Part shown: positions 9,991-22,060 of the stretch, piece after piece
Position numbering within the stretch: the stretch's first letter is position 1
Layout: each line of letters begins with the position of its first letter
Origin: Sapria himalayana
Taxonomy: Eukaryota; Streptophyta; Magnoliopsida; Malpighiales; Rafflesiaceae
Assembly: GCA_029783825.1 (NCBI GenBank)
Contig: JAREIK010002415.1
Location: 436,501 to 500,500, forward strand
DNA length: 64,000 nucleotides
Direction: 5' to 3'
Notes under the pieces: generated by a model
Databases searched by the model: none
Told to the model about the DNA's origin: nothing
The model's input: the letters and a program-made list of their open reading frames with translations, nothing else
Program-made: the position numbers and the translations under genes

Positions 9991-11640
9991 TATGGTTAAG
10001 TTTTCTATGTCACAGATTAATGTTCTTTAAACAATAAGATTAATTTGATATATAGATATTCTCCTTCTTTCCATATGTAATTACTAATAAATTCTTGATT
10101 AATTTTTGTTAGCTACCAACAAAATGACTCTTGCATTATATGTTATCCAATATGCCTATGAATATCAGCTTCATGTAAATGTATGATATATATGCAGTAG
10201 ACATCTTTCATCATCAACTATTGCTCGATCTATATCTATAGATATATTTCTCCAACATCCATAATATATGATGTCTTATCATTGCTTATCTTTATCATGC
10301 TATAATCACTAAATATGTATAAAATAAACAAGTCAGGTGAAATAATACATTCGATTCAATCAATCAATGACCCTTCTGACTCACTAATTTAATAAAATTT
10401 GCATTACTATCATGATGTGACCTTCCATGATGAAGTTGTTCTCTCTCTTAGTTCATAGAATAACAATCTTTTCATAACCTACTATAGTCTTTTATAGTGA
10501 TAATATTTGATTTTTTTTTTATTTTTTGACTTGCTTTGGAATGATATGTTCTTTCATCATTATGTGCATAACTAATAGTGTTCTTACTGCACCTCTCATA
10601 AATGGTGATGCCGTGACAATCTTATCGTTTTTCCTTTTTCCTTGCTTCTTAAGTAAATACATTTTCTATAATGATATGAATGGATATCACACCTCTAGGA
10701 AAGGTGACATGCTCAAAGATACTATAAAATTATTTTAATTATTCTAAAGTGAACTAATAAGTAGTATAAATATCAATAACTCATACTTCCTAGTCTTGGA
10801 TACTTATATTTTTAGGTTAAGTTTAACAATCATGAGGCCAAATATATCTTTGATGATGAGATAGTAATATATTTTTATTTTTTCAAATGGAATAATCTGA
10901 TGTATCATGTATATCTATCACCAATAGATATAGATATGTTTAAACAAGTAATAGTAATTGAAAAAAATAAAACAGAAGACTTCAAAATATCTCATAAGAA
11001 ATGGGTAACCTTATTGGTCAGACAGACCCCACATTCAGTCACAGATGTGTGATCCACATACGTCCTCGCTGCAATCCTCGCTCTACTGTTCCCGCAAACT
11101 AAAAGGCATTTTATTTTATTTCAAAGAATTGACTTTTATAAAGTCATTATGTTTTGAAAAATGCGGCATGAAGTAAATGACTTTCAATTTGATGAACGTG
11201 CAATGTTTTGAACATTTAAGAAGCTCGTGGGATCAGAATACAAAAGCTTAATTTGATGTTATTTTTATCTATCTTCATTTAGTTTTTTTAGAGAAAAAAA
11301 AAGCAGCATTGCCCGGGTGATGGCTTTACATCTTGATCGTCGTTTCGTCCCATCCGGTTGGTCACTTTCTCATGGCATCAGGCAACAGCCATACGTCCTG
11401 ATTTGATGTGATTTGGTCTAATTTTTTCTTTTTTATGATTACTTTCTTACCTTCTTTCTTTCATTCAAAAAGGTCTAGACCGCGGCCCTGACTCACTTGC
11501 CCAGACACCCATGTAAGTGCCTTTTCTGAGTCGCCTTGGGCAAGATGCGGACGGAAGTCGACAAACATCACAGTACAAGCGTGGCCCAATCATCAATCTC
11601 ATCATCATTCTACACTGTCATCTTCTAGACCGTACCGCAG
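9991..11640. other. Intergenic DNA upstream of the MYB gene
   Basis: AT-rich to about 10950, possibly the gag end of the decayed Copia. Base composition is more balanced from about 11000 to the MYB start, which suggests the promoter region. No clear TATA box, RNA gene or TE end was found. Confidence 0.4.
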
Positions 11641-11690
11641 GAAGTGGTAGTTGGGCTCCTCTTCTTCCCAGCTTCAAGCAAGAAGGTTAG

Positions 11691-11720
11691 ATGCTACAGT
11701 TTCCCGCACAGCGCATTAGA
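11691..11720 (+). other. Small upstream reading frame in the MYB leader
   Basis: ATG at 11691 followed by eight more codons and TAG at 11718-11720, ending 55 bp before the first in-frame MYB ATG. It would lie in the 5' leader only if transcription starts upstream of 11691, which I cannot see. Confidence 0.35.
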
Positions 11721-11775
11721 TAGGCAGCCCCTAAATCCGCGACCAATAATACTCTCTGCCGGTCGCACCAAAACA

Positions 11776-12697
11776 ATGGTTGCTCATGGGAAGGCTCCTC
11801 TGGCGGCGCACACTACGGCTAAACGAGAGGCGGCAGGAAGAATGGGGGTGAGGAAGACGATCAACAAGGGAGCATGGACTGCTGAAGAAGACCAGAAATT
11901 GGCTGAGATAATTGCCGTTCATGGTGCGAAAAGATGGAAGGTTATTGCTGCCAAAGCAGGTATTTCTTTTTTTTTTTAATGCTTGTCAAAAGTTTTGTAG
12001 GGTGCTAGCGCAGGGATTCAATTTTAAACGCTGAAGGCATGCAATAAGCTGACATTTGAGTTTGATTTGGTAGGTCTGGCGAGGTGTGGAAAGAGCTGCA
12101 GGTTGAGATGGCTGAATTATTTGAGGCCAAATATCAAAAGAGGCAACATATCAGATCAAGAAGAAGACTTGATCCTTCGGCTCCACAAGCTGCTAGGCAA
12201 CAGGTTCGTTCTTTCTCATTTGATTTCATGCCCATCACATAACAAATAATTTGAGTGGTGGAGTAGTGAGGGCGATTCATGGGAAAATGTCCATAATATT
12301 GATCATCAATTAGTTTTATGGGTCTCTCAGGTGGTCATTGATTGCTGGACGATTACCAGGTCGAACAGATAATGAAATTAAGAATTACTGGAATTCTCAT
12401 TTGAGCAAGAAAATAGGCCAAAAAGATCAGAAGGACACTTGCAGCGGAGAGGCTTCCAAGGAGGAGGCGGGCGAGAGGGTGACTATTAAAAGGATGGCTG
12501 CCTCCGAAATGGCACAAGAAAACCCATTTAGAATACAAAGAAGCAACGATGGATCAAATAACATTAATAATAATAATACTATCAGCTTCCAAGGAGATGA
12601 CTTCTTCGATTTCTCCAATGAAGATCCACTAACCATTGAGTGGATGATGATGAGCGAGTTGATTAACATTGATGACGTTACAACTGGAATTTCATAA
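11776..12697 (+). CDS. R2R3-MYB transcription factor with bHLH-interaction motif
   Basis: Three exons: 11776-11959, 12074-12203 and 12331-12697, all with GT-AG borders. The 130-bp middle exon and the intron phases (1 and 2) match the standard plant R2R3-MYB layout. The product is 226 aa from ATG 11776, or 204 aa from ATG 11842 ([12 protein letters not shown]); both start contexts have A at -3 and G at +4. R2 carries the three spaced Trp ([22 protein letters not shown]). R3 carries [20 protein letters not shown] and NYWNSHL. The R3 stretch [10 protein letters not shown]...LIAGR fits the [DE]Lx2[RK]x3Lx6Lx3R signature for binding R-type bHLH partners, as in MYBs of the WER/GL1, TT2 and anthocyanin groups. 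The C-terminus is short and acidic ([19 protein letters not shown]). Expected to be a nuclear DNA-binding activator. I cannot assign the exact subgroup. No defect is visible. Confidence 0.93.
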
Positions 12698-12742
12698 GTC
12701 ATGTCATATCTATCTCTATTCCAAAATGCTTCTGTAATTTTG

Positions 12743-12748
12743 AATAAA
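12743..12748 (+). terminator. Polyadenylation signal AATAAA of the MYB gene
   Basis: A canonical AATAAA 46 bp after the stop codon, in the context TTTTGAATAAACAAAC. Distance and context fit a plant near-upstream element. Confidence 0.6.
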
Positions 12749-12759
12749 CAAACCTCCCT

Positions 12760-13087
12760 GAAGGTTTATTTGTTGTGAATGACAAAGGTGGGGAAAACAG
12801 GGTCATTATTGATAATAACATAACATACGAATAACACAAATAATTATCATGTTCTTCACATTGTTGCTGCGAAATTAGAGCATGAAGAAGAAATGGTGAG
12901 AGAGTTCTTGGAAAAACAAAAAATGCTCTAATATGAAATGATCTCCACATTGTGTTTTTTTTCTTTTTAAATATGTGCAACTTTTTATACAAAGAAATAC
13001 TAAACATTAAAAGTGAATAATAATAAAATAAGACATTAGATATAATGCACGATTTCCCCACACGCACAAACATTTAAAAATTTTCAT
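12760..13087. other. Spacer between MYB and Copia fragment
   Basis: About 330 bp of AT-rich DNA with no recognisable gene or repeat. Confidence 0.4.
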
Positions 13088-13515
13088 TTAATTTTTAACT
13101 TCCTCTGTTGAAATATTTTTGAGTCCAAATAAGTCACATAAAAATTGATACTTCTTTGGCAGAGACTTTGTCAAAATATCATCAATTTGAACTTCAATGT
13201 TACAATAAATTATTACTACTTCTTGATTCTCAACCCATTTCTTTATGAAGTAGTATTTTAAGGTAATATGTTTGATCCGACTATATAGAACTACATCCTT
13301 TACTATTGTAATAGTGAACTCGTTGTCATATGAGATGATAGTGACTTTCACATCTTTTTTATTCAACTAGATTGCGTGTGAAATTATTCAACTAGATTGC
13401 GTGTGAAATTGATGTAGTACTATGATAGAAGATATATTTGAATATGCTTCTATAATCATCTGGATAGTCTCCCCAATCACTGTCACAATGATCAAATAAT
13501 TTTATATCCATAGTT
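13088..13515 (-). pseudogene. Ty1/Copia RNase H C-terminal fragment
   Basis: The open part (13088-13366) contains SRIKHITLKYYFIKK, QIDDILTKSLPK and FLCDLFGLKN, the usual C-terminal end of Copia RNase H (normally TKHID, ADIFTKAL and so on). Just upstream in another frame, at 13459-13495, is DSDWGDYPDD, the DSDWAGD-type motif. A frameshift therefore separates the two pieces, at a 25-bp tandem duplication (13361-13410). No LTR was seen next to it. Confidence 0.8.
13361..13410. repeat. Perfect 25-bp tandem duplication inside the Copia fragment
   Basis: Two identical 25-bp copies, 13361-13385 and 13386-13410 (starting ATTCAACTAGATTGCGTGTG). Since 25 is not a multiple of three, it shifts the RNase H frame. 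Confidence 0.95.
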
Positions 13516-14599
13516 TTAAAATATATTAAACTAAGGGTGATGTGGATGCCATAGTGTCAAAACCCTAAAAGCATAACTCAACTATAAAGAAATCACTAAG
13601 ACTTTGTCAGTTGGTAATAAAAATAGGAGAGAATCATCAAAAAATTCTTATGGATGCCTAGTGAGGGGAGAGCTTATTGAAGAGGGCAAGGTTACATTGT
13701 ATTTTTTAAGTTTGCTTTTACAATCCTCCCTACCTCTCTACCATCACCCAATGTAGGGTGATCTTATCATTGCCTTGGTGAGATGGTATAAATTTAATAT
13801 TGCTAAGATTTTGGATAAATGATTCTTGATTTCAAATAAGAAGAATTTTTAGGTCATATAACTACCTCTCCTTATCACTATGTTATGTACGTCATGTCGA
13901 CGTAGTCACGATATTTGAGGTTAGAAATGAATGGTACCGAAAAATGCCACCTTGATTAAGGTCAAAATTCTAGACCTTTGATCTAAAATTCCTTAAAATT
14001 GTAGACCTCAATTTAACTTGAGGTCAAAATTCTAAAATTTTTGGCCCAAAAGTCTTAAATCAGAGTCATGACCTTTTTACAAAGTCATATTTTTTGAGCT
14101 ATAAAAATTTATATAGCCAAAACTACTTAGGGAAAACTATGATAATTACTAAGTGTTGTGACTTTTGGGATATGAAATATTATTGAGGATATTGCTCAAG
14201 TACGAGTATTCCTCAAGGTCATGACTTTTGTCCTCAAGAGAAGACAAAATAATGACTTTTATGTTCAAGCTAATTAATAATGTCACAATATTTTTTCAAT
14301 GCCATAGTGATATGATAAATGATAAAAATTAAGGCTAGTTTCGTAGCCACTAATAATATTGCAGACTCTTGAGGCATGAAAGACTAATTTTTGTGTTGCA
14401 ATCATTTCTCAACACCACAGTCATATGATTATCAAGAAAGACTAATGTCAATGGGATAATAATTTTCCAACATTGTGGTCATATTACAAATTGAGAGGCC
14501 ATTAACATTGACATGGTTATTCCCAATATCATAGCTATGTATGAAGAACAAGAAGACAAACATATGATGTTATGACTACTAAATTTCCTGTCTTTGTGT

Positions 14600-17190
14600 T
14601 ATAAAGATATTAGGTTCAAGTCATAGTCATTTCCTAGTATCATTAACTGAATGTTATTAAGAGATTGAGATATATTTCCAAGTCGTGGTTACTTTCTAGA
14701 GTTGTGATTTTAGCTTAAGAGATGAAGACCAAAATAGTAGCTTTCTTCTGAAAAACATGACTTCTGAGTTAAAGAAATGTAGATTCATTCTAATATAAAT
14801 GTGTAAGAGAAAGAAATTCTAATATAAATGTAGATTCATTTCCTCATTTCGTCTTCATATGCCATGCAACAAGCAAATACTATGGTGTAGCTACCAAACC
14901 TTGGGAGTAAATTTCATACTCCCTAGTAGCTCCACAAGTAGATAAGGGATGCAAATCTTAAAGTTAATCCCTAGAGTTAACACCACAGCTCTCAAAGCCC
15001 TCACTCTAGGGCAGATTTAAAATTTTTTTATCAAAATAGTATATAGTCTAGGGTGTGTGTAACTTGGTTCATGTGATGTTACAATGGTTTTATATTAATG
15101 GATGTGTTTTGATTTATGTTCTATTATAGATATTAATAAATGACTGATTAAATAGAATATTGAACTAGAATTTTGATTATTGGTAGATTTGTGCGAAATT
15201 TTCATGATAGATGGTGATAGGTAAACTATGCGATTCACTCATACATATAGTAGGACTTCTAACTTTGTATTACAAAGATATTAGGCTCAAGTCATAGCCA
15301 TTTTCTAGTATTATAACTATATGTTATTAAGAGATTGGGATATATTTCAAAGTTGTGGTCACTTTCTAGAGTTGTGATATTGAGCTTAAGAGATGAAGAC
15401 CAAAATAGTAACTTTCTTCTGAAAGACTCGACTTCTTAGTTAAAGAAATGTAGATTCATTCTAATATAAATGAGGAAGAGAAAGAAATTCAAAATTATTC
15501 TTCATTTCTTCTTCATATGCCATGAAACAAGCAAATACTATGGTGTAGCTACCAAATCTTAAGAGTAAATTTCATACTCCCTAGTAGCTCCACAAGTAGA
15601 TAAGGGATGCAAATCTTAAAGTTAATCCTTAGAGTTAGCGCGATAGCTCTCAAATCTCTCACTCTAGGGTAGCTTAAAAATTTTTTTATCAAAATAATAT
15701 ATAGTCTAGGGTGTTTTGATTTATGTTCTATTATAGATATTAATAAATGACTGATTAAATAGAATATTGAACTAGAATTTTGATTATTGGTAGGTTTGTG
15801 CGAGATTTTCATGATAGATGGTGATAGGTAAACTATGAGATTCACTCATACATATAGTAGGACTTCTAACTTTGTATTACAAAGATATTAGGCTCAAGTC
15901 ATAGCCATTTCCTAGTATTATAACTATATGTTATTAAGAGATTGGGATATATTTCAAAGTTGTGGTCACTTTCTAGAGTTGTGATATTGAGCTTAAGAGA
16001 TGAAGACCAAAATAGTAGCTTTCTTCTGAAAGACTTGACTTCTTAGTTAAAGAAATGTAGATTCATTCTAATATAAATGAGGAAGAGAAAGAAATTCAAA
16101 ATTATTCTTCATTTCTTCTTCATATGCCATGAAACAAGCAAATACTACGGTGTAGCTACCAAATCTTAAGACTAAATTTCATACTCCATAGTAGCTCCAC
16201 AAGTAGATAAGGGATACAAATCTTAAAGTTAATCCCTAGAGTTAGCGCCACAACTCTCAAAGCCCTCACTCTAGGGTAGATTTAAAATTTTTTTATCAAA
16301 ATAACATATAGTCTAGGGTGCGTGTAACTTGTTTTATGTGATGTTACAATGGTTTTATATTAATAGATATGTTTTGATTTATGTTCTATTATAGATATTA
16401 ATAAATGATTGATTAAACAGAACTTGAACTAGAATTTTGATTATTGGTAGGTTTGTGTGAGATTTTCATAGTAGATGGTGATAGGTAAACTATGAGATTC
16501 ACTCATACATATGGTCGGACTTCTAACATTGTATTACAAAGATATTAGGCTCAAGTCTTAGTCATTTCCTAGCATCATAACTATATGCTATTAAGAGATT
16601 GAGATATATTTCAAAATTGTTGTCACTTTCTAGAGTAGTGATATTGAGCTTAAGAGATGAAGACCAAAGTATTAGATTTCTTCTAAAAGGCATGAATTCT
16701 TAGTTAAATAAATGTAGATTTATTCTAATATAAATGAAGAAGAGAAAGAAATTCAAAATTATTCCTCATTTCTTCTTCATTTTCCATGCAACAAGCATAG
16801 GCTATGGTGTAGCTACCAAACCTTAGGAGTGAATTTCATACTCCCTAGTAGCTCCACAAGAAGGCAAGAGATGAAAATCTTAAAGTTAATATCTAGAGTT
16901 AGGGCCACAACTCACAAACCCCTCACTCTAGGGTAGATTAAAAATTTTGTATATCAAAATAGCATATAGTCTAGGGGGTGTGTAACTTGGTTTATGTGAT
17001 ATTATAATGGTTTTATATTAATGGACGTGTTTTGATTTATGTTTTCTTATACATATTGATGAATGACTAATTTAATAGAACTTGTACTATAATTTTGATT
17101 ATTAATAAGTTTGTGTGAGATTTTTATGGTGGACGGTGAAAGGTAAACTATGAGGTTCACTCATGCATATGGTAGGAATTCTAACTATGT
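14600..17190. repeat. Four tandem copies of a ~600-670 bp unit
   Basis: Copies begin (ACAAAGATATTAGGCTCAAG or close) near 14602, 15275, 15881 and 16538, and the last ends near 17190. The second copy is shorter (about 606 bp) because it lacks the stretch found at about 15053-15110 in copy 1. Copies are visibly very similar. The same segment occurs once in the later units (about 22100-22900 and 27050-27760), so this is a local expansion within the first Athila-like unit. Confidence 0.9.
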
Positions 17191-17499
17191 CGTGTAAGAT
17201 AAACTTATATATTAAAATTTAAAATTTGACTATATTAATCATTGTGAGTATGATGCTTATGAAACCAAAAGTGAGAATATGTTTACATGTAAATCTTTAA
17301 TGTGGGAGTTATAACATAAATGAGGAAGATGGTGGCAGCTAATCCTCAGGATACGTAACTATATTATGATTCATAATATGGTGATAAGCCTTGTGAATTA
17401 CATTCATTCATATTAATCTCATAGGTGAAACATGAGGAAAACATATGTTAATTATGTGAGTATGATACTTACAAAGCTAAAAGAATAATTACTTTCAGA

Positions 17500-17968
17500 T
17501 ATAGGTGCCAAATGGGCCAGACCGAGTCAGCCTGGCCCAGGTTTAGGCCACCCAATTTAGCTACCGTGCTGGGCCAAGCACGGTTTAGTGGAGGTCAGGC
17601 CTGGCACGAGCCCACGACCCAAAATCTGCCGGGTTTGGCCTAGTTCGAGTTGGGACGTAACTATAATTTTTTAAAAAAATTAGGGTTTCGGTAGCAAGGC
17701 CGTAGTTTCTATTTCGGGGCTTGGCGAGCCTCGCCCATTTGGAATTGGCTCGGTGTGACCATGCTCGGTGCATAATCATGCGTGGCGTGCCCACGTGCTA
17801 GGTATTCGTGTCATGTCTGGCATGACACTTGGGCCGAAATCCCTCGACTCGGCACGACATGACCGGTGTTGAGGGTGTGCCCAACACGACACTATAACAT
17901 GTCGTGCTGGCCCAAGCACAACTGAATCATGCCGGGCTTGGGCTGGCCCGACCCTTTTGACACATCTA
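17500..17968. mobile_element. Short non-autonomous hAT element F
   Basis: A 469-bp GC-richer element with ends TATAGGTGCCAAATGGG and CCTTTTGACACATCTA, the same end type as the hAT cluster at the window start. Flanking 8-mers are CTTTCAGA (17492-17499) and CTTTCAAA (17969-17976), one G-to-A difference. It lies just downstream of the tandem array. Open frames inside it are not genes. Confidence 0.85.
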
Positions 17969-17976
17969 CTTTCAAA

Positions 17977-20900
17977 CCATATCAATTCTTGGTATTCATG
18001 ACACCTTAGGCTAGAGAATATAAGTGTATATACAAATAAATCATAAATATAAGTTGATGAGTTGCCTATAAGATATTAGATTATGAATAACCCTTGATTA
18101 GAGATGATTTGTTATCTCAGTAGTAATATAGTAAGGAGACATTTATGAGGGGACTGCCATTAAGATATGCTTAATGGTGATAATCACTTTATATGTCATT
18201 TAGGCAAGGAATCAAAACACAATAACCAAACCTTTGTTTTATGCCTAAATATAATATATTTCAAACTAATTTGAACATACATCTTATACATTAAATGAAC
18301 AAACCATAGTTCTAGCATTGATTCCATAATCCAAAATATCTATTTTATCATAATTGAGTTGTCTCACTGTTGAACAATTGAACTACCAACATAATATTTA
18401 TGAGATTGATATATGAATGAAAGTTCTCTTCACTATTTATATGACCCATGTACTTGAGGATCTCTATTGATGAGATACTCTCACAAATGAGCTTTTATAA
18501 CATCACGTAACCAAAAAATTAAGCAGCATAATAAGGTCGCAATATGATGCCAAATGCTCAAACATAATTATTATGATATTATTTCACATCTTTAATGACT
18601 TTTGAGGCTGAAGAATATAAATTCCTACTCGAAGTAATCATAAGTGATAGATGACTTATTACATAAAAAGAGTATTAAGTTTGGATAACCCATAAACAAA
18701 TTAAGTGTGATTTTGGTGGTAAAATACTAAATACACAACTATAAAATGATAATCCTTTGTAGTGAAATTCTAAGGTTGATAACCACCTTGTAGGCCAAGG
18801 AGGAAAATATCCTACTATGCATCCAACAATCTAACATAATATTATCTTAATATTAAAGAAAACTCAACACAACAAAGAAATTAATCAACTCTGGAGTTTA
18901 AGTATCTATCTAATATCTAAGTTTATCTTATGAACTCGAGGAGTAGTTGATTCACTATTGGACATTGGTTGGTTGGTCAAATTGTTCATATGATCCATGT
19001 GGATCAATATATAACTTACATCTACTTTATTACATGTAAACCCCATATAACTATGGTTTTCTAATAGATATATTCAATCACCCTATAATCTTTTAGGGTT
19101 ATGTTATACAGACTAAGTTTTGGTATTGTAACAAAGTCATAATAATATTTTACAATGATATCATATAAAAGGTATTAACTATAATATATCATAATGGGAT
19201 TTAAGATTAGTTTGGAAAGTGAGTGGAGTTAAACCACATAAATTAATATCAAAGTGCAATTTTTGGTGATTTTTAAATCTAGTTACCCAAAAAACTTGTA
19301 CCTTGAAAATCTTAATTCCTAGGAATTATATTTTGTTCTGTTCAATAGTAATGCATATCATGAATTATCATAAAATGTTATGCTATGTAGGCCTATTTCT
19401 CTAGCAAGTCATTTAGGCTATAAATATTTTGGTTTGACCTTCATGTTTGATAAATAATAACTCTAATATTTTTAAAAATGAGGGATACACATTAAGAGTT
19501 GTACACACATGTATTTTAGCTTCTCACATTTCTTGGAGCATATATATCATGGGATATTATTCATAGGAGTTTTTTTTTACCCTAGATGTGGAGATAAAAC
19601 TAAAAGATTAGCATTTGAATGTTCTGAAATTAACTTTGAGTGTGACCAATTATATGGATCACATTTCCACAACCCTTGAGTGTGCCATACTATATGTGCG
19701 AAGTGAGTGTCAACAACCATTCTATTCAAATTTTTGCATCCTTGAAAAAGAATGAGTAACCACATGGAAGCATCGATTAGAGAATACAAAGAATAAAATT
19801 ATACAAGTTGTGATACACGAGGTTCTTGTACTTAAGTCTGGATAAATGTCCCATGATACTTTCCTCAATGAAGGTTTTCCACGTAAAAAAAATTGTCATA
19901 TCTGTATTGCATATTAATATTTATGGCACAAAGTTTTCAATGTTTAAGTAAACAAATTTTATCAATTTATTTACGTGGATATTATCTATCAAATTGTTTT
20001 TTATTTGTGGAAACTAGTGCATATAGTGTGTGTATACCAATAAAATTCATTATTATTTTTTTTCTTGTTTAAGCATGATCATTATTATATTTTGACCTTC
20101 CTATAACTTATTAGTGTTACTATTGACACACTTTATATTCTATCTCAAATTGGTATTTATTTTGAATCCGTTAGAAAAAAATTAGTGTTTGGCATAATAA
20201 AATGAACAACATATTGATATATGGGATCTTGGCATTATTTTGATATCCCTCATGCCCCTAAATATTAGTATAACTTTAACACTTGGTATCATAGCTGACA
20301 AATTGCTATTAGTGTTGTTACAATTTGTATTTTGAGAGGCTTTAAATATAGATGATATTTTTTGCCAGTAATTGAGGTTGCTAATTTTGTATTCTTCATA
20401 GATGTTTCCCTTCTAAACAATATTTTAAAAAAGGAAAGTAGTACAACGATATCAAGTTATCTAATAATAAATATAAGAAAAATATAAAAATGCTAAGCAT
20501 GGTGATAAAAAATTTGAAAAATAAGCCAAGCATAAATGTCAAATGAATTAGCTCGATGAGATACATAAGGCATCCATAAGTTCATATGATAAGAGAAAAC
20601 TAGATTATGATGAGATAATCACTTCCAAAAGTTGTAAAATAGTCTTTCAAAATGGATCCACCACATTGGTTTCATCTTTGATTACTAGTATTGAAAATAT
20701 CAAGATATTGAAGAATTTAGGTATGAAAGTGGTGTCAACTTAACAAGATAAATCAATAGCAATGAATTCTATGAAGAAGTCAATTCTTTTCAAAAATGAT
20801 TTCTATGCTAATTCTTATGCCTAATTATTGTCGAAGATAAGGAAATCTTAAAGATTTTTTGGGACTTAGAATCATATCATATGCCTAGTAAGACTTTGAA

Positions 20901-21120
20901 CATACCAAAAGGAAAGAATGCAATTGTAAGAGTTCTACCACTCAAACCAAGTCATTTACTAGTGACATGACTAAAAAAATATTTGTTTGATATGTAAACT
21001 ATCAAACATTATTGTGTATTTGTGGTGCTATTAGATGATATGTAAATTATCAAATATTATTGTGTATTTGTGGTGCTATTAGATGATATGTATGCACATA
21101 AATGGATTTAATTGGATCAA
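17977..21120. other. First Athila-like unit, downstream part; no gene readable
   Basis: The beginning (17980-18130) parallels 23300-23470 and 28140-28310 in later units. The remainder is AT-rich with no recognisable protein motif. TTGGTATCATAGCTG near 20283 resembles a methionine-tRNA primer site but has no partner LTR that I can identify. Confidence 0.4.
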
Positions 21121-21719
21121 TTTTATGATATTAAAGATTTGATGAATTTTGATGAATAATCATAAAATTAATAAATTTTTGTTGTAATTGATGACATAAT
21201 GATTTATGATTCATCAAAAAATTTAAATATTCATTCTCTGTCAAAACTCTATATATATAGTCTTGGAAATATTTATATGTTATGACTCCATCACCTTGCT
21301 AGCATAATTCTCAACTATCCAATACATTTTTTATAGTTGTGGTATTACCATTGAGTCATAACCATAAATATCCAATAACAATTTAATAACTATGATATTA
21401 ATTTCATGTCATAGTAAATAAATATCTCACTAGTACTAAGGATCATGACCACTTCCAAATATTATAACTTTATCTTTACAAAGGCTCTATATTTTCAAGT
21501 TTGACATATGACATTTTCACAACGTCATGATTTTTGAGCTATAGAAAGTTATAAATCCAAAACTACTCAGGATAAAGCCGTAATAATTTTCTATTAATAT
21601 GACATTTTGACATAGAATTTTAGATAGGGCATTTACCTGAGCATGACTACTTCCTAAGGCTATGTTTTTTATCCTATAGAGAAAGCAAAACTATGACTTT
21701 GATATATGGACTAGTTGCT

Positions 21720-22060
21720 AATGTCATGGTCATTCACAATGCCATAACTATGCGATATATGTGAAAGGTCAATACTAGATCCATGACCATTCACAATGCT
21801 ATAACCATTTGATATACATGAGAGGTCATTTTTATTATCACTATCATTCTTAATGCCATGATCATATTATACACTAGAGAAATTATTTCTAGTGACATGG
21901 GCATTAACAGTGTCATGACCATATTATGCACAAGAGAAATCATTCCTAATCCTGTGACCATTCTTAGTGCCACAACTATATTATGCATAAAAGAGTTTAT
22001 TTCTAGCATAGTGGTTATTCCTAGAACTACAACCATACTATGAATATTATAGAGACAAAA
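21720..22060. repeat. 57-bp minisatellite (about six degenerate units)
   Basis: The word CATGACCATTC.TAGTGCCA..ACCATATTATGC recurs with starts near 21725, 21782, 21840, 21896, 21953 and 22007, spacing 54-58 bp. Because 57 is a multiple of three, the - strand gives a periodic open frame with a 19-residue repeat, which is an artefact. Degenerate forms of the same repeat lie at about 14290-14560, 26800-27060 and 31690-31990 in the other units. Confidence 0.8.

Noticed and set aside
11644..11775. Open frame extending the MYB protein upstream of 11776
   Set aside because: There is no ATG in this extension (it opens at GTG), and it does not resemble MYB sequence.
14600..17190. Direct repeats considered as a CRISPR-like or satellite array
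   Set aside because: The unit is about 650 bp without spacer structure, and the same segment exists singly in neighbouring retroelement units. It is a local tandem duplication in a plant genome.
20270..20300. TTGGTATCATAGCTG as a retroelement primer site
   Set aside because: No LTR could be recognised upstream and no gag downstream, so it may be chance.
21791..22043. Periodic open frames with a 19-residue repeat
   Set aside because: Explained by the 57-bp minisatellite; 57 is a multiple of three.
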